A stretch of DNA of 64,000 nt from Marinobacterium lutimaris (GTDB lineage: Bacteria > Pseudomonadota > Gammaproteobacteria > Pseudomonadales > Balneatricaceae): positions 868,001 to 932,000 of the forward strand of contig NZ_FNVQ01000001.1 of the NCBI RefSeq assembly GCF_900108065.1, read 5' to 3'. Below, in pieces: positions 28,201-30,647 of the stretch (positions are counted from its first letter, which is position 1; each line of letters starts with the position of its first letter). The notes under the pieces are model-generated. The model was not told the origin of the DNA. It made no database searches and saw only the letters and a program-made list of their open reading frames with translations. Both the position numbers and the translations under genes were made by a program.

Positions 28201-29106
28201 GTTTATAAATTCGGTGTTCTGACCGGCGCCATTGATTTTGGTGCGGCCAGCGGTAGACCCGGCCGAGACGTTAATAGTGTCCGCGCTGGACGTGCCGGAA
28301 AAGGTTGTAGTGCCGGCGCCTGCGTCGATAAACCCGCTGATACTTCCAGAGGTGATACTGTAGGCATCATCAGCCTGGCCACCGACCAGGTACTCCACGT
28401 CAGTGAACAGATTGCCGTTAAGAGTCCCGGAGTTTGCGCCGTTCACTTGCCAGGTGTTGTCGATATTGTCGCCGTGTAGAGCGTCACTCCCCCCCCTGCC
28501 GTCAAAACTGAAGCTACCGCTCCAATCGGTAAGCACCAGTGAGTTATCTGAAGCTCCACCTTCGACCAGTGCATTTTCGAAACTCTTCTGGCTGGCGGAG
28601 GGATCCAGCAGAGAGAACATCTGATCGCCGGCACTGATGCCTGAGTCTGAAAGCTGGAAATTGGTATCACCAACCAGCTTGACCGTATCAGATCCCCCGC
28701 CCAAAAAGGTCAGGGTCAGTGAATCGAGGCTGCTCAGATCAATTTCGAGGACATCATCCGCGGTGGTACCGGTAACGACAACACCCCCGAGCTCTGCACC
28801 ACCGGCCGCGGCGGCGGAAACGATGTTATTGCCGCTATCAAGCAGGCGGTATTCAGCGGCAACGGCGTCGTAGGTGAGTAACAGGGAATCTTCGGTATTA
28901 CCGTTGTCGAGGTAGGAAAGGTCTGCCGAGAGCAGCAGCCGCGGCTCCATATGCTCGAAGGTGATCCGGGATCTATCCCGCGCAATGGCATCGGTTCTTG
29001 CCATATCCCGCAGGACACCGAGGACACGTCGCCAGAGCGTTGTTGGCGGGGATACTTCCTTAGCTGCTGAGATATTCTGTTTCGAGAACCCGAACGGAAC
29101 GGCCAT
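1270..29106 (-). CDS. Giant LEPR-type RTX surface/secreted protein with C-terminal metalloprotease domain (9,278 aa)
   Basis: One uninterrupted frame of 9,278 codons, with ATG at 29106 preceded by GAGGGAG. Residues 53-62 read MEPRLLLSAD, the short motif of LEPR-XLL proteins, a group of very large bacterial exoproteins. There is no ordinary Sec signal peptide. In order: Gly/Ala/Asp-rich beta repeats (about residues 430-3400), four tandem VYRYTG units (about 3680-3900), more beta-rich and hemolysin-like segments, Calx-beta-like stretches (about 6050-6520), an RTX block of GGxGxD nonapeptides (about 6900-7840), and seven Ig-like repeats of 120-145 residues (about 7945-8900). The C-terminal domain has HELGHLLGFEH at 9160-9170 and a Met-turn-like SGVMTE, as in matrixin/metzincin zinc proteases. 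The likely role is calcium-stabilised adhesion or matrix binding with proteolysis, exported by a type I-like route. No export genes are in the window, so the route is inferred. Confidence 0.85.
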   Translation of the reverse strand: MAVPFGFSKQNISAAKEVSPPTTLWRRVLGVLRDMARTDAIARDRSRITFEHMEPRLLLSADLSYLDNGNTEDSLLLTYDAVAAEYRLLDSGNNIVSAAAAGGAELGGVVVTGTTADDVLEIDLSSLDSLTLTFLGGGSDTVKLVGDTNFQLSDSGISAGDQMFSLLDPSASQKSFENALVEGGASDNSLVLTDWSGSFSFDGRGGSDALHGDNIDNTWQVNGANSGTLNGNLFTDVEYLVGGQADDAYSITSGSISGFIDAGAGTTTFSGTSSADTINVSAGSTAGRTKINGAGQNTEFINPIDELVIDLGAGDDTANINALGTGFSAKLTVKGEGGKDSLNFAGDIATYGGDISIDAETVTVNSGVTVSTSNSGGDAGAIAFNAENITLNSGSKLLALAGSGYQSGDIELTAVKAPTAAESIVGDLLSPVLVADNKASITAGAAELSGGNVTLSSQSATQTRWDELGDVADGIINGLFSSLTEFPDLLLSLISPITGQVKIQKATSNITLTDTRINSAGDISVGAESEADASFSTIAINNMLPNPTIQRFLASIGYGETLASANVNLNGSASLIAEGNVEVTTSVASGAEISSGSTGNSLLSNSDSVDFAVSLAISVTNQESHVKMGENARIESASGNVVVAAAGESESEVEAETVLFQDGIAGIAVAVSVNTANVTTTVDGTIIASDPSSLSYDFDAASVAAVDIVNNTITLTGISSPIQRGDDLVYQAQGGTEIGGLVDGQSYKVAGAEDLGGGKYRIKLSQSMSLELDAAQTNSASTHSLTQVDLQTFDSSAVSNDAGRLKINLTGLSDGDIVRYLGPAAPIDIGEVAADFARVNGENQIQRTDDGAWEVLGLHVGQRIQLSGTAQNNNVFTIQGFKDDDSTLIVAETVATESVQGFSVSDPVAPALIGGLDQTREYEVVVLSGGGIQLKDAQTGVYVSFIDGGAGLQGFAVWHSSAPFEFAPATAVDSDADAIRLTNHGLQTGDLLTYSTDHSQQQNLQLTGFQSSAPTVAINMGTVSMPDAPIDGLASGNAYFVTRLDANHILLTENPVAARSAEVIDLTSVGSGTQSLLPPDDTTGISITAELSAGNKVATGVELSDGEQPLSDVVLNGLQGDALSLAAGAVNARGLVSALREQITTRFGLTPMYGPQPQPADNPNDTHVPFELAATVSINAQKHTVKATVGSTAVLKSAKDIVVSATIEDQVKLGAAAEATRNGFDAADASNVQPPLGQDPGDVEVAIGFALGLYTNTAHASIAGDAEVDALGEIAVESGVDYPLLKDSADAIYNPANTMADNGLEGFEYLMDGTLGAASLLNTQVSALAGDPGSSGADPFVIGAAVGVNVFDNEAKSWIGAGAQINQDTDWRDPEQSVRVDSSITMQTVDMGQIAAFNINIPTLLEAGPDALESVGRGASAGSGVKDFFRSFINPFGISGQNAIGPVVLVTTVANDSIAEIQGSATKRTKIHTGEEGDGLQVHASQDVLSIAIAQSGGKASDLGISASATGSSYDTLVRASIDDDVDITGGAVTVSAEDKLGRYSIAGGYVKGDQIGVGIAVAVNVINTRDTLAYIGNADPYAAADGSARGVIDVSGPVTVSATAEGDLFSLGIGGATSGIANDQPPPTAGQPGNSGNGLGIAAGISVSVNDVHNNVSAWVDEVEITADSVVVQADISKLNIHAIMIGAAFAAQTNSAGNVQLRNRSIEISVGGAVAVNYTGNEVSALVRNAGITTLGDNGVSILASDDSNIRADAGGLAFALNKGDQVQGQKAVSVTVAASVAVNQIDSTVSALVERSTLKAEQGDIVVSATSSPKIEALTLAGAISVSGGSYSFGRSFTLSGAGAGSGNSIRSSAIAGIYDNTSSSEPSVQAVEGSVRVLAEDKARIQADAGGFSFALSWGSGGFTNLSFGVSASRNDVANVTLAYIDGATVKAQQDVEVLATSKATIDALSISGALGVGGAGMGSGNGVANTVEAFVRDSRLGNEAGVVAVDGHLWVEASDDTTIIADAGGVGIALAFGNRASLNGSIGVAVSVNEISNTTRAFIANSHLSAGGEVSVQATSPSVIDTFALSIAATGTISNSGGLSFSGAGAGTGNYVHNTVEAFVDRSYLFSADEGLTADLDAGTVSDELRSAFEAAGYALGSTFIATLTEGERWALLSGGKIYLAEFELGVLRIYDATGSGSIIDADSVRVHASDTHSLFSFNTTSASLGFSTDTTKIVTDITDDLRNAFSSNNIVLSDDLQVRASGDNEWLLHDQWNGRTYLLAVDGNTVEVSATTRITSDAGGIGLTAKIGTGNGVTGAVGIGVAINEIGNHYYAGIDGSTINSIQDVELQARSFATIDALTFGGALDALIGDSSGLNLAGGGAGTRNTINNVVQAAIVDQSVVDSSSGTVSLLATDASTIVADAGGVGVGIKIGEGSGLNLSIGVGVSLNDVSNLVQALVDQSTVTADAVVVDAYSTAVIDALAIGGALGINISSGESNGLDLGAGVAVSINTVTNTVRAGISAGSVTADSGSIQVETVDRSLVHADAGGVAIVAVIRAGGGSGAAISAGVAVAENRVQNTTEAVIDGSTAIAGDALSVSADSLTKIEAFSLGIGGSITVTVGKGVNGAVGIGYAGAKNRVTNTINAYIRDGVVPSGATNAAEAGAGGISVTASDQTTVTADWGSGALGVSIGIGKGAAASAAISIALAENTVDGTTSAFVEDTVISSGGDVVIEAFNDRSIVAQGGSVSVSVALQISKEPISISFSLAEISVANTISGGLNAYIDGGSVYAAGDVRVLAENTRTELEADIFGVAVSVGLLGASVAIVDATNTAQNTVDAYVTDVRVESTTGGIEIKADSDAFISSKAVGASVSVGISAAAAQVVAKSEILGHVEAGLKGSANLQATSGDVIISSRTAHGAVSDVDGGSGSIFIAINLMKSTATLAADTRAFVGDNTTVNAANLTVEAKALNSTRYTSDKDPENSVDADTRTAKAYLTVGGVGLLGSGTGGEPGEDDAAETIARITGVVEAYIGSSADIDATGLVEVDADARSFARAKSDGGDGSVGIAVSLFKTEATVGNGENDTGLGVTRAYVGSSSDVDAGSLSVTADGRSEARTQMLGVDIGLLGGGGNLTGLARVDAEVESYLGEKITVDTTGNVAVESTLEGKAYADLDGGFGAVGIGGGEYRGEAYVGSSGRAYIGNDAKVTVTAGSLSVNVLNPNAGTNSPLNRIAETYMTVGGVGLIGSGVNGDAFATIEGDIEAYIGTGAEITVSGAVTLSALSAADAHAEVNGGAGSLGISVSLLEASARVGAVDTGSDVRIQAYLGEGSSVKAASLSVKANSQSSASGALSTFGFSLLGGGAEGKGNARTDQDVKAFIGPEGDANSLASPTVVDVDGDVVVEATSTHVADADIDGGGGGVIAGGGNLIVDAAALGTTAALVGAATNIRSANNLSVVARVNESRARGEAIVGTGGIVSVGVTKVTAKAEPKVKAFIGDDVTATVNTIGRSGTPTAELPDPDGVFDGDVLVRAEGRAEADSLAQASGGGGVSVGVPNATSTVKPSIDAYVGQGSTITAGGNLAVYALLDKGTAAQPPSDLIGDVDADTDTLAFEFPVYNGTTLQYESSGSDISGLDDGREYNVITGVLPVTYTVGTVAEDARVSNAIAPKFTLYRIPVELVATVQNVPAGTEETATSLSEGDLVRLANDFSGDGEAGGIYRYTGTGADLKLSLEDYEDATGDWERVTVFTDAEGDKQAVKKGDLVRLAGDFAIAGDYIEPGDTDGVLYRYTGEDTELLLSGQDFSSGDWALADEQPVAVTEGFLVRLAGDFSGKGTPGQVYRYTGADADLLLTTEDYNDTNGDWELWAEEAVAVAKGDLIRVPATDSVYRYTGSSANLTLSTQNYESGDWELVIALGNIFDAGGGVDGEFDIINFASAHNFQNGDAVMYDRQDGTSIIAPWQDTDLSSPLYVRLIEVAVDEDGNPVYDRDSIRLVDDPLLAIQSDDDLLSDFDAAMVDVANSTIHIDGHNFENGQAVTYKASESVEFLTESVDVTLVDYTFKDGKGKTQTIKTVKRDGESGPVIHADNNNIYLADHGFETGDAVVYRKLGDGEAIGDLTDGATYYVIKVDKNQIKLAESYIKAVGREFDDRGDEDPDNDILAIAQEALDLTPSLVDAEQATSHSLARVIGGLNDGVTYYVVDADQDNGTFGLAATRDGEAINIYATDSISTYQSDGALVETIDVMTRGGTHRIGTLGLDLVAGASGNTQALRFDLGSKPAGEHRFVDVGGAALAESFTLTGDGKSSATVLGGSGGLIDVNASEARLKGEFLVTAEVKSATTSGDQTTLTVARDLIIAADASTDVSSKADSGGGGVIRVGVVLALTDVDKAHTTAAVGEGAVLSAGDDLYLDARADHTATAKAKAASGGIIGGARASNGVDLGNDTIVDIKDGATLIVGDALLAHATTTAKVKSDAFAEAGAVVVTALADAVDGDLTDNVDSNVGADLAQGENGDDGIDIIANTLVNVGTGVLLDARSVDLKAEVVSLEAYALAEAKAWSPVLFGAAFAFAEAETDVISNVKVTIAGNGTLVIGREGVDLEAIQLPENVDIHRAARHLAVAFPIPAQNAFLKGKVELITEVVTSDGATIVAGARDNGRSEETGLIDGDSQGLVDQPPALALYANATGSAQLNWDHRSPPADGWARTGADTGLRSYTDRADINWDADVEILGGQGGAPELVIDENGVILRKKNISVTDASGNEIVQGSSSTDSDYYVTVKNDGYADVLFRAGDSIQNVPKSEGPIFTFNDDLPNVRILDYSNKQLHLVDIDVIYDHSKASPSDQPLVQLESGNSLFAVADATFEFFIARQLSSTGSLVDVQKLDSTANIYIDGTINNPGGWTRIINAETVSNPDSESGSIFGSTNGIIRTNQLDIEASEGGIGDGDNTRVEVELVRSTNLSTGTIREIELLVLAGSDADDDIYLGLRGLDRVIRSTDPLEIHVQSVEAGGDLDIVLHDSKHQSGAGSVGKVHVYVTNTPYDGQHEVHFRNDNWDIQASVSDSSTTGVELANGDLVSLTDDFTGNGEPNGVYRYIGSDATLVLYNQNYATGGNWEFIGYYNDSRDPAAFANTDDATLSSNYIFANTREFAPNETGLRQVNASWFDVFADGDTRIGAVLSAVAPGLIAGGNILVRDDEGKADTTSVAADKGSTPSIELLAFTNLANNGSGYIDVNVDGDVAVLETSGDLRSGLIRSRTGDVLLVAPDSILDGDDAIGNDVMGETLVLLAAKNPNSLVTSVDPTEIISIDSAKGENTGIGGSIGTSKNFLEIDSSNPTNGTLTAVAYGGIYLTETSSDLRLNRVDSSRGNAALVTLSGSIIDARAGAGLVTDGAVVIANSIDMQANGGSIGQASGNGGDIDINSRRRGVGDVGLEASNDIYVTEVAGTLRLVQARTPIHPATFGGGNIHLTVRESTNANSLNEDLDLLASGSVLFAEDSPRTVSDGYIRAGGWVVLRIGDDLIDHVNTTISAGGSIDIYLDDLNNGTGNGDFGYGTNTTLVGTLTPGTGKVTSIFGFTDVDRITFDQTTLGGYTRVYGSNLKTPANTTAPSGDGEDIFTVYKLQSMTVGTLTLDGQSAADQYIILTQGSQNEDRNYIINVLDTGAPDDGVDELSIYGFDSTLNGSDPDNQGLPYATDDIFLLRGLTAIGGLGGDEIADRPAFVALLHGSVADARAGSSSAVERINYDSAINGRLNVFGLGGNDYFATDDNSAITTLDGGAGDDSFQIGQLYGTKRDTAAQLAENDVFATVATTRGWLSKGNSSALVAQGGSGNDSFSVYSNQAVLRLEGDAGNDLFTVRALALADTGDGNDKEGDTKTYEDGGETKIATYHDGIWWQNYDAGHPETNVALPALTSSFSTAAQTDIRTGAGQNQVQYNINAPVSVDGGSGFDKLVVLGTEYADHIVITDEAIYGAGLNVSYENIEVVEIDGLEGNDSFDVLSTPAGVVTRVIGGLGSDTINVGGDVIGSVFAQDVEGTSGAINHLVTSDDFDYNGMVIDGINLSVARPTQGAVIITESAGFTSVTEGVGYDTYTVSLAQASSEDVYVTISAGRSSFDEQLLGGDSIWVSEDPSDFYRHFVDNYVPGTQPTQVEKRAIVLHFAPGETEAKTVYVLAPTDGLPEGDRTVAISHSVISADPIFDNASVRNVEVDVYDIDQAAINLIAVDPATGNEDNQSIVLEGDATTGITDQYKIHLAIPPAAGQTVTVDISTGNARVWLSSTDLRFITVTPQSGTTPGVYRVTFTATDSSDVLITLNAFDDSARQDPHTTVITHSINAALTSDSRYDDASTGATPESLYVKVLDNDSAGVVVVPKDGSTLVNASDTSQTDEYSLRLTKAPKAEVKISVLSDGQTNVLTDSRVQLAAIGTPLHGLYTGNISWDAASRTLTRTDGSSWLDDGFLEGQLVRFNNATTGAVYKIQLIHGTSSDKLDQLTLTATYTPSLSSGQITVTQWAPQVTFTADNWYLPVTVNLAADPDYQLQEGAESVINFAKQPHLLGGLQGPLQVEGGTTGADRSLQPALMLPGETNGPFFAIPQQPSEATQVDVLNVYADSSIENLVGEMTSTSITGLNMSAGLDFTQQGFAETAFGEPMKVDGGISFGTLTLDDDGNVVTDGGYSTIEVVNVLLGEGNDTFTVSGTLNPGIDLSTGVAALHGGITTIHGGGNSLLQVEAAFAVARVDGGTNTTIIRTDGLSWSDYGFEVGQTILYDGVQAGQITNLSGNVMKVAGTSVALADGDEHLLGVYDPKGHSRNQVPDPYSSIQTVDTDMTRVGGDTIIITGGGGEDSPLVVYGDTSQDGTWYQGDPTVMSTADFGTKPWGTLVGNGTPFYTFPLAGFFNWFGNDVIDARLLSGTDASGSLQTIGINAYGGAGDDTIYGSQTGDRLAGGSGDDHIEGQRGADLIYGDSGFNVDVITRELSMVTQQGAVPVGTFDVIDHLLAGEDTLIGEGAGSLSSSQISDFADVIFGDHGVISQDVAGARITWTPGQLNTPPAVDSRPQTLQTVGRIERIETAAPTNGADDLIYGGIGNDRILGGNGGDRIRAGNGLDIVLGDHGFIDYVLAKRDPATTFGDLDRSDIDIISTSDPNLGGADRISGGSGNDILLGGTAGDVIDGLSGNDLIFGDHGKIEARDKYGNEGLLDLALLPLDMNLDSALSLTPNVRPLHPFTWTSIDTLNTDGGGVDLIRGGEGDDILLGGQAGDKLLGGAGDDDIIGGHNGNLAATDATSDNNLGGQDGDDLIEGGTGNDTIAGDNADILRTGAPISVRMQVLAGQIIYNGDGVAQITGEAQVNPTGTVERYIRLYDHNDTPLINTFGNDSIAGGAGDDVIFGQLGDDDLQGDGSVIDIYGNLTVNARSTRASVEDFGGVGSDGDDYIEGNGGNDLIFGNLGQDDLIGDSSNLFSLVAPSLRPTGSDTLFGGAGSRLDRNNTGLVKCDCMPSDDAHSRDADVILGDNGNIYRLVGTNGEPAAEPAFLIFNYDLSGAGHKVIPRAFTLLDYTEGERASADRGEDDLIHGESGDDILHGMTGNDVIFGEAQNDDIYGGSGHDRLYGGAGDDGILGDDGKILTSRNGLTESLNGLFVANQQTLLETRGPFIGAVVNITGTLFKAVDLTAFDQGGNDVIYGGLGCDYIHGGAGDDAISGAEALREFYTEAPQTEVALGYDPTNPLGYDSVTRKFAAYDADNPRTRIEGFLLNFDSYWVDESTGELLLVDGAPVKSDDGIDRLFGDLGNDWIVGGTNADRMFGGRGDDYLNADDNMDTNAGLNNRPDDPIFADADFAYGGAGLDVLMANTGGDRLFDWTGEFNTFIVPFGPFGAPTVNRLLMPDTKAFIADLGLREGADATLTEPNGELGLVDQDDAEWNDQTGGPRDPQPGNIGGVQRDTQGGKEDMDNPPHCGCVCDVVTISGVVLQKLVNGQDANTAPGVNVDPGTEVTWTYLVTNNSDVEVELLSLIDDAGTAGFSGDDFEPEAVTLTVDGIDYNIGDTDRDHLIDSNEIWVYRAVGIATAGQYVNIARVEVIDRETGTTYSDEDPAYYYGGIIDQDPKLRVEKAINGEDADQQPGIYLAPGTPITWTYQVINDGDTAFELTSITDDAGTPNDLSDDFTPNAQVDLSGFNIGDINQNELIDPGETWMFTSAGTEFDDYVAEPIYYTNWVMAQATDVVTGEIYTDRDAASYYSTIDVPPEVRLEKAVNAADALAPTAAEDADSPTGPILTIGDTVTWTYRVINEGQQAFVIDALWDDAGTDADTTDDFEPIAVEIDGINIGDLNADGLVNPGEVWLFSTEGIVVEGQYVNLASVEVSDQLTGTPDSDTDLAHYYGSFDGLKLVKYANSEDANDPGDPVILAVGSEVVFSYELSTNGRDPLYNVSLIDDAGTPGDPSDDFVPIYISGDRNGDGRLDHNETWIFQYTDVVSAGAYTNWALASATNTRTGVTLYDDDPANIFGAVAGIDVEKAINAVDPLQPTVAEDADDPNAPLELSEGAELTWTYLVRNTGNMALVVSSLVDDAHTPDDPSDDFTPTAVTVDGFNIGDLNQDGLLDLDEVWQYTTEGTPLEGATAKAGLHTNQVRVIATEPETGQFAADNDSASYKGLVSAIRVEKAINAVDKENPTRAEDADTPTGPILQIGTDIVWTYQVFNQGDTELEIISIQDSDGFTPVYLSGDKDGDRRLDPDEVWIYTSEPVIDAKAEQGQQMNTVEVVAIDEFDEQHSDEDLAHYYGTEPGISLVKLINGKDANDAANPAQVEAGSIPVFTYLVTNTGTDSLADIQLLDDAATNDLSDDFTPIAVTQGKFIEGDVNRNGLLDPGETWVFTSEGVYNDAVRVGFHVNLATVNGTDPLTGDLVWSSDPAHYRATETEQGGVRMTGGGSIFTDAGMRVTHGFELHSDPLIGPNNLQVNFDGNSFHLETLTAITAYDDPSINHLPRSAPADTLIGEGIGRFNNVDGYIVRFIFTDAGEPGFNDFAQIEIIDSAGKVVLFVSGNLTRGDQQAHPENKAISAMMAEAAPSEADTGSILQIEDVNLILAQAKEYWLNQQQLDAKYRLILKQVNIEISDLSGLTLGTADTATNTITLDTNAAGWGWFVDATPDDDSEFALSDGIVAIASTPQAEGQMDLLSVLTHELGHLLGFEHDSGVMTETLSAGVRITATLEGDTQPLESDHQTVQLSNGMQADDSLAYNYLLSASAVPLRDYQIFDDSDGEEVSLKSLEQSMVEEQLDAWLSKNHSSISAGLRSWTGKS
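2420..5260 (-). repeat. Seven tandem Ig-like (DUF11-like) repeats with calcium-type loops
   Basis: Within the giant protein. Seven units of roughly 120-145 residues each begin with a pattern such as RVEKAINGEDA, continue with VTWTYxVxNxG and IDDAGTxxDxSDDFxP, and then GDxNxDGLLDPGExW. They end with an S/TDxDxAxYY stretch. The third motif resembles an EF-hand or dockerin-like calcium loop. Such Ig-like units usually form stalks in surface proteins. Units differ enough in sequence to be old duplications rather than recent copies. Confidence 0.75.
5590..8390 (-). repeat. RTX calcium-binding nonapeptide repeat block
   Basis: Within the giant protein. Many GGxGxD-type nonapeptides occur, for example GGAGDDTIYG, GGSGDDHIEG, GGIGNDRILG and GGSGNDILLGG, spaced by aspartate-rich linkers with IFGDHG or VLGDHG. 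This is the classic parallel beta-roll of RTX proteins, which folds on binding extracellular calcium after type I secretion. The arrays are broken by longer inserts, so the block is several beta-rolls rather than one. Confidence 0.9.
9540..10950 (-). repeat. Calx-beta-like segments of the giant protein
   Basis: Three successive segments contain patterns such as TEGVGYDTYTVSL, LEGDATTGITDQYKIHL and SQTDEYSLRLTKAP, followed by valine/isoleucine-rich beta strands. This resembles Calx-beta domains, calcium-binding beta-sandwiches common in large adhesins. The match is by eye and the domain ends are approximate. Confidence 0.5.
17395..18055 (-). repeat. Four tandem VYRYTG repeats in the giant protein
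   Basis: Four consecutive units of about 40-55 residues share the order GDLVRLAxDF, a Gly/Asp insert, V/IYRYTG, a short spacer with LxLSxxxY, then GDWE. A fifth, isolated unit (VYRYIG) lies at about 13795-13945. The units differ mainly in the length of the insert before YRYTG. I do not know a function for this repeat. Confidence 0.7.
20600..24400 (-). repeat. Long glycine-rich beta repeats of the giant protein
   Basis: Half-units of about 100-120 residues alternate. One type carries ADAGGVxxxxxxG, SIGVxVSxN and NTxxAxIxxSxVxA. The other carries xxxIDAxxxGGALG, GAGAGxxNxxxNTVEAFV and a short glycine-rich run. The regular Asn-Thr and Ala-Asp-Ala-Gly-Gly positions suggest a repetitive beta-helix or beta-solenoid. 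Related units extend on both sides, so the ends given are only the most regular part. Confidence 0.6.
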
Positions 29107-29505
29107 AAATCTCCCTCGCCAACATCATCATTGTTGTTTTATTGCAGTATCCGGTTGCAACACGAGGACTCGATCAGCGACAGCAAAACGTGCCGGGCCG
29201 CTCGGTTTAATTGGTTAATAAAAGACCATTAGGAGAAGGACAGCAAGACAAAGATGCAAGAGAGTTGCTGATTTTAAACATTAGTATGAAAAGCCGGCAC
29301 ACAAGGCGGCTCAGGATTAATTAGAAAGTCTGCAAGAATGAGTTTTGACGGTTAACGCAGGTTGGTTCAGGGGTGAGTAGCGAAGGGAATACCAACTCAA
29401 GGTGCCACCCTATCGTCTGTCTAAATCACAGCGTATCGAGTAGAAATCTGGAAAGCGAAAGAAGCGAACGGAAAGGAAGCTGAAAACGTTGGAGTGTTGC
29501 GGAAG
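29107..29505. other. Intergenic region upstream of the giant gene
   Basis: No gene is seen. The giant gene's ribosome binding site (GAGGGAG) sits five bases before its ATG. A weak minus-strand promoter candidate is TTGCTG, a 17-base spacer, then TTTTAT, at roughly 29205-29235, but the boxes match the consensus poorly. A long untranslated leader of more than 100 bases is likely. The segment ends where the tRNA-like attachment sequence begins. Confidence 0.5.
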
Positions 29506-29525
29506 TGGTGCCCCGGACCGGAATC
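29506..29525 (-). other. Attachment-site remnant: 3' end of a tRNA gene
   Basis: Read on the minus strand, the bases are GATTCCGGTCCGGGGCACCA. They split as GATT (last four of the TTCGATT T-loop), CCGGT (T-stem 3' strand), CCGGGGC (acceptor 3' strand), the discriminator A, and CCA. The match stops abruptly after these 20 bases, with no T-stem 5' strand or anticodon arm, as expected for an attL/attR copy left by a tyrosine integrase. The isotype is uncertain: Leu fits best, and Phe is also similar. Confidence 0.65.
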
Positions 29526-29583
29526 TTAAACCAATAGTATTGTTTTGTTTTTAATAAGTTTTCCATCTTGTGCATTTCAAATA

Positions 29584-29604
29584 TACCCCATTAGGTACCC
29601 CCAT
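29584..29604. repeat. Direct repeats TACCCCAT / TACCCCCAT near the attachment site
   Basis: Two near-identical copies start 12 bases apart (29584 and 29596), about 60-80 bases inside the attachment core. The spacing and position fit arm-type binding sites for an integrase or excisionase. Two copies alone could also be chance. Confidence 0.3.
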
Positions 29605-29688
29605 AGGAAATTGGCTTAGGTTTTTGACATTTTTCTATGTTTCGGTTCTTACTGTCGTCGATTCATCTGTGCTTATCCTCTCCTCGTG

Positions 29689-30633
29689 CTACATGGAACC
29701 CTTACCCGACGAGTCGCGGTGAACGACCACCCAACCCCCCGCTCTTGTTGAGCCATTTCTAACGAGAACACCCAGGGATTGAAGCCTTTGTGCGCACCGC
29801 TGGGATCCTCGCTCACTCTTTCCAAGCCGCGAGCCCAATTCCTTGTGCGTCATCCGAGGATTCTCTTTCAGAAGCTCCAGCATACGTTGTTCATCGCTGG
29901 ACAGATGGCTTGGTGTACCCTCATTCCTTTCGGCTGGTAAACCTTGAGCCGCGCTCAGCTCTCCGGCTTGTCTTATTCCATCCGCTATCAATGCACCAAG
30001 CATAAACCGCCCCACTTGCATATATACCCGGTCATTCTGATAACCGATGTGAATTGTATGAAGCTCTTTGGCCTTGCTGAAGAACTCTTCCTCAAAACAG
30101 CCTCCACTCAAAAACCAGTCATCGCGGACCAAGATTCTCACACCCAACACAGACAATAGCAGTCGCGTTTCTATAGGAATGGATGGCACGGCCCAGATGC
30201 AACTGAACCAATAAACACATTGCAACGACTCACACTGACTGAATTCAGGAACTGTCCTCCATAAATTGGACAACTGACCGTTTACTCCTGGGGGGAGTGT
30301 AACCTTACAATTTGACTGGAAATTCTTCGTCTCGTATGGGGCACCGCTATAAAATAAATCGAGTGGCGTTTGTGAACCGCCGTTGTAGATCAACGCGTAA
30401 TATTCCTTTAACAGCTCACGCATTCCCGTTTCCTGCGAACCTTGCATATCTGCAAGCAGCTTTATCAACCAGCTGACGCATTGCTCCTGCATTTGGACAT
30501 TGGTTTCTCCCAACCTGTGGTCAGTAATTGAAGCTGAAATCACGCCTTTCAAGGTCGCGAGCTGTGTCAGTTCAGGGAGTAAGTAATGAGTCAGTCTCTC
30601 GGCTTCTTCCTGACGCCAGCCGTATTCATTCAT
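29689..30633 (-). CDS. Winged-helix/HTH protein of unknown function
   Basis: A 314-residue protein not recognised over its first 230 residues, which are helical and contain several Trp and Cys residues (for example QCESLQCVYWFSCIW). The C-terminal part, about residues 243-300, has a helix-turn-helix layout: DEQRMLELLKENPRMTHKEL, GSRLGKSERGSQRCAQRLQ, then a wing (GVLVRNGS, GGWVVVHR), as in ArsR/Lrp-type or FIC-associated winged helices. The ATG at 30633 is preceded by a G-rich stretch. It is the outermost island gene at this end and is transcribed toward the attachment site. Divergent from the recombination operon, with repeated TACCGCC sites between them, it could be the local regulator. That role is inferred. 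Confidence 0.6.
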   Translation of the reverse strand: MNEYGWRQEEAERLTHYLLPELTQLATLKGVISASITDHRLGETNVQMQEQCVSWLIKLLADMQGSQETGMRELLKEYYALIYNGGSQTPLDLFYSGAPYETKNFQSNCKVTLPPGVNGQLSNLWRTVPEFSQCESLQCVYWFSCIWAVPSIPIETRLLLSVLGVRILVRDDWFLSGGCFEEEFFSKAKELHTIHIGYQNDRVYMQVGRFMLGALIADGIRQAGELSAAQGLPAERNEGTPSHLSSDEQRMLELLKENPRMTHKELGSRLGKSERGSQRCAQRLQSLGVLVRNGSTRAGGWVVVHRDSSGKGSM

Positions 30634-30647
30634 ACACTATCCCCCAA

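Noticed and set aside
145-28873. Dozens of plus-strand and alternative-frame open frames of 60-330 codons across the giant gene
   Set aside because: They lie antisense or out of frame to one long GC-rich repetitive gene, have low-complexity composition and lack ribosome binding sites. They are shadows.
29506-29600. A complete tRNA gene
   Set aside because: Only the last 20 bases of a tRNA are present; there is no T-stem 5' strand, anticodon arm or acceptor 5' strand.
29624-29652. Plus-strand promoter from a perfect TTGACA
   Set aside because: No good -10 box lies 16-18 bases downstream and no plus-strand gene follows; the next gene there is on the minus strand.
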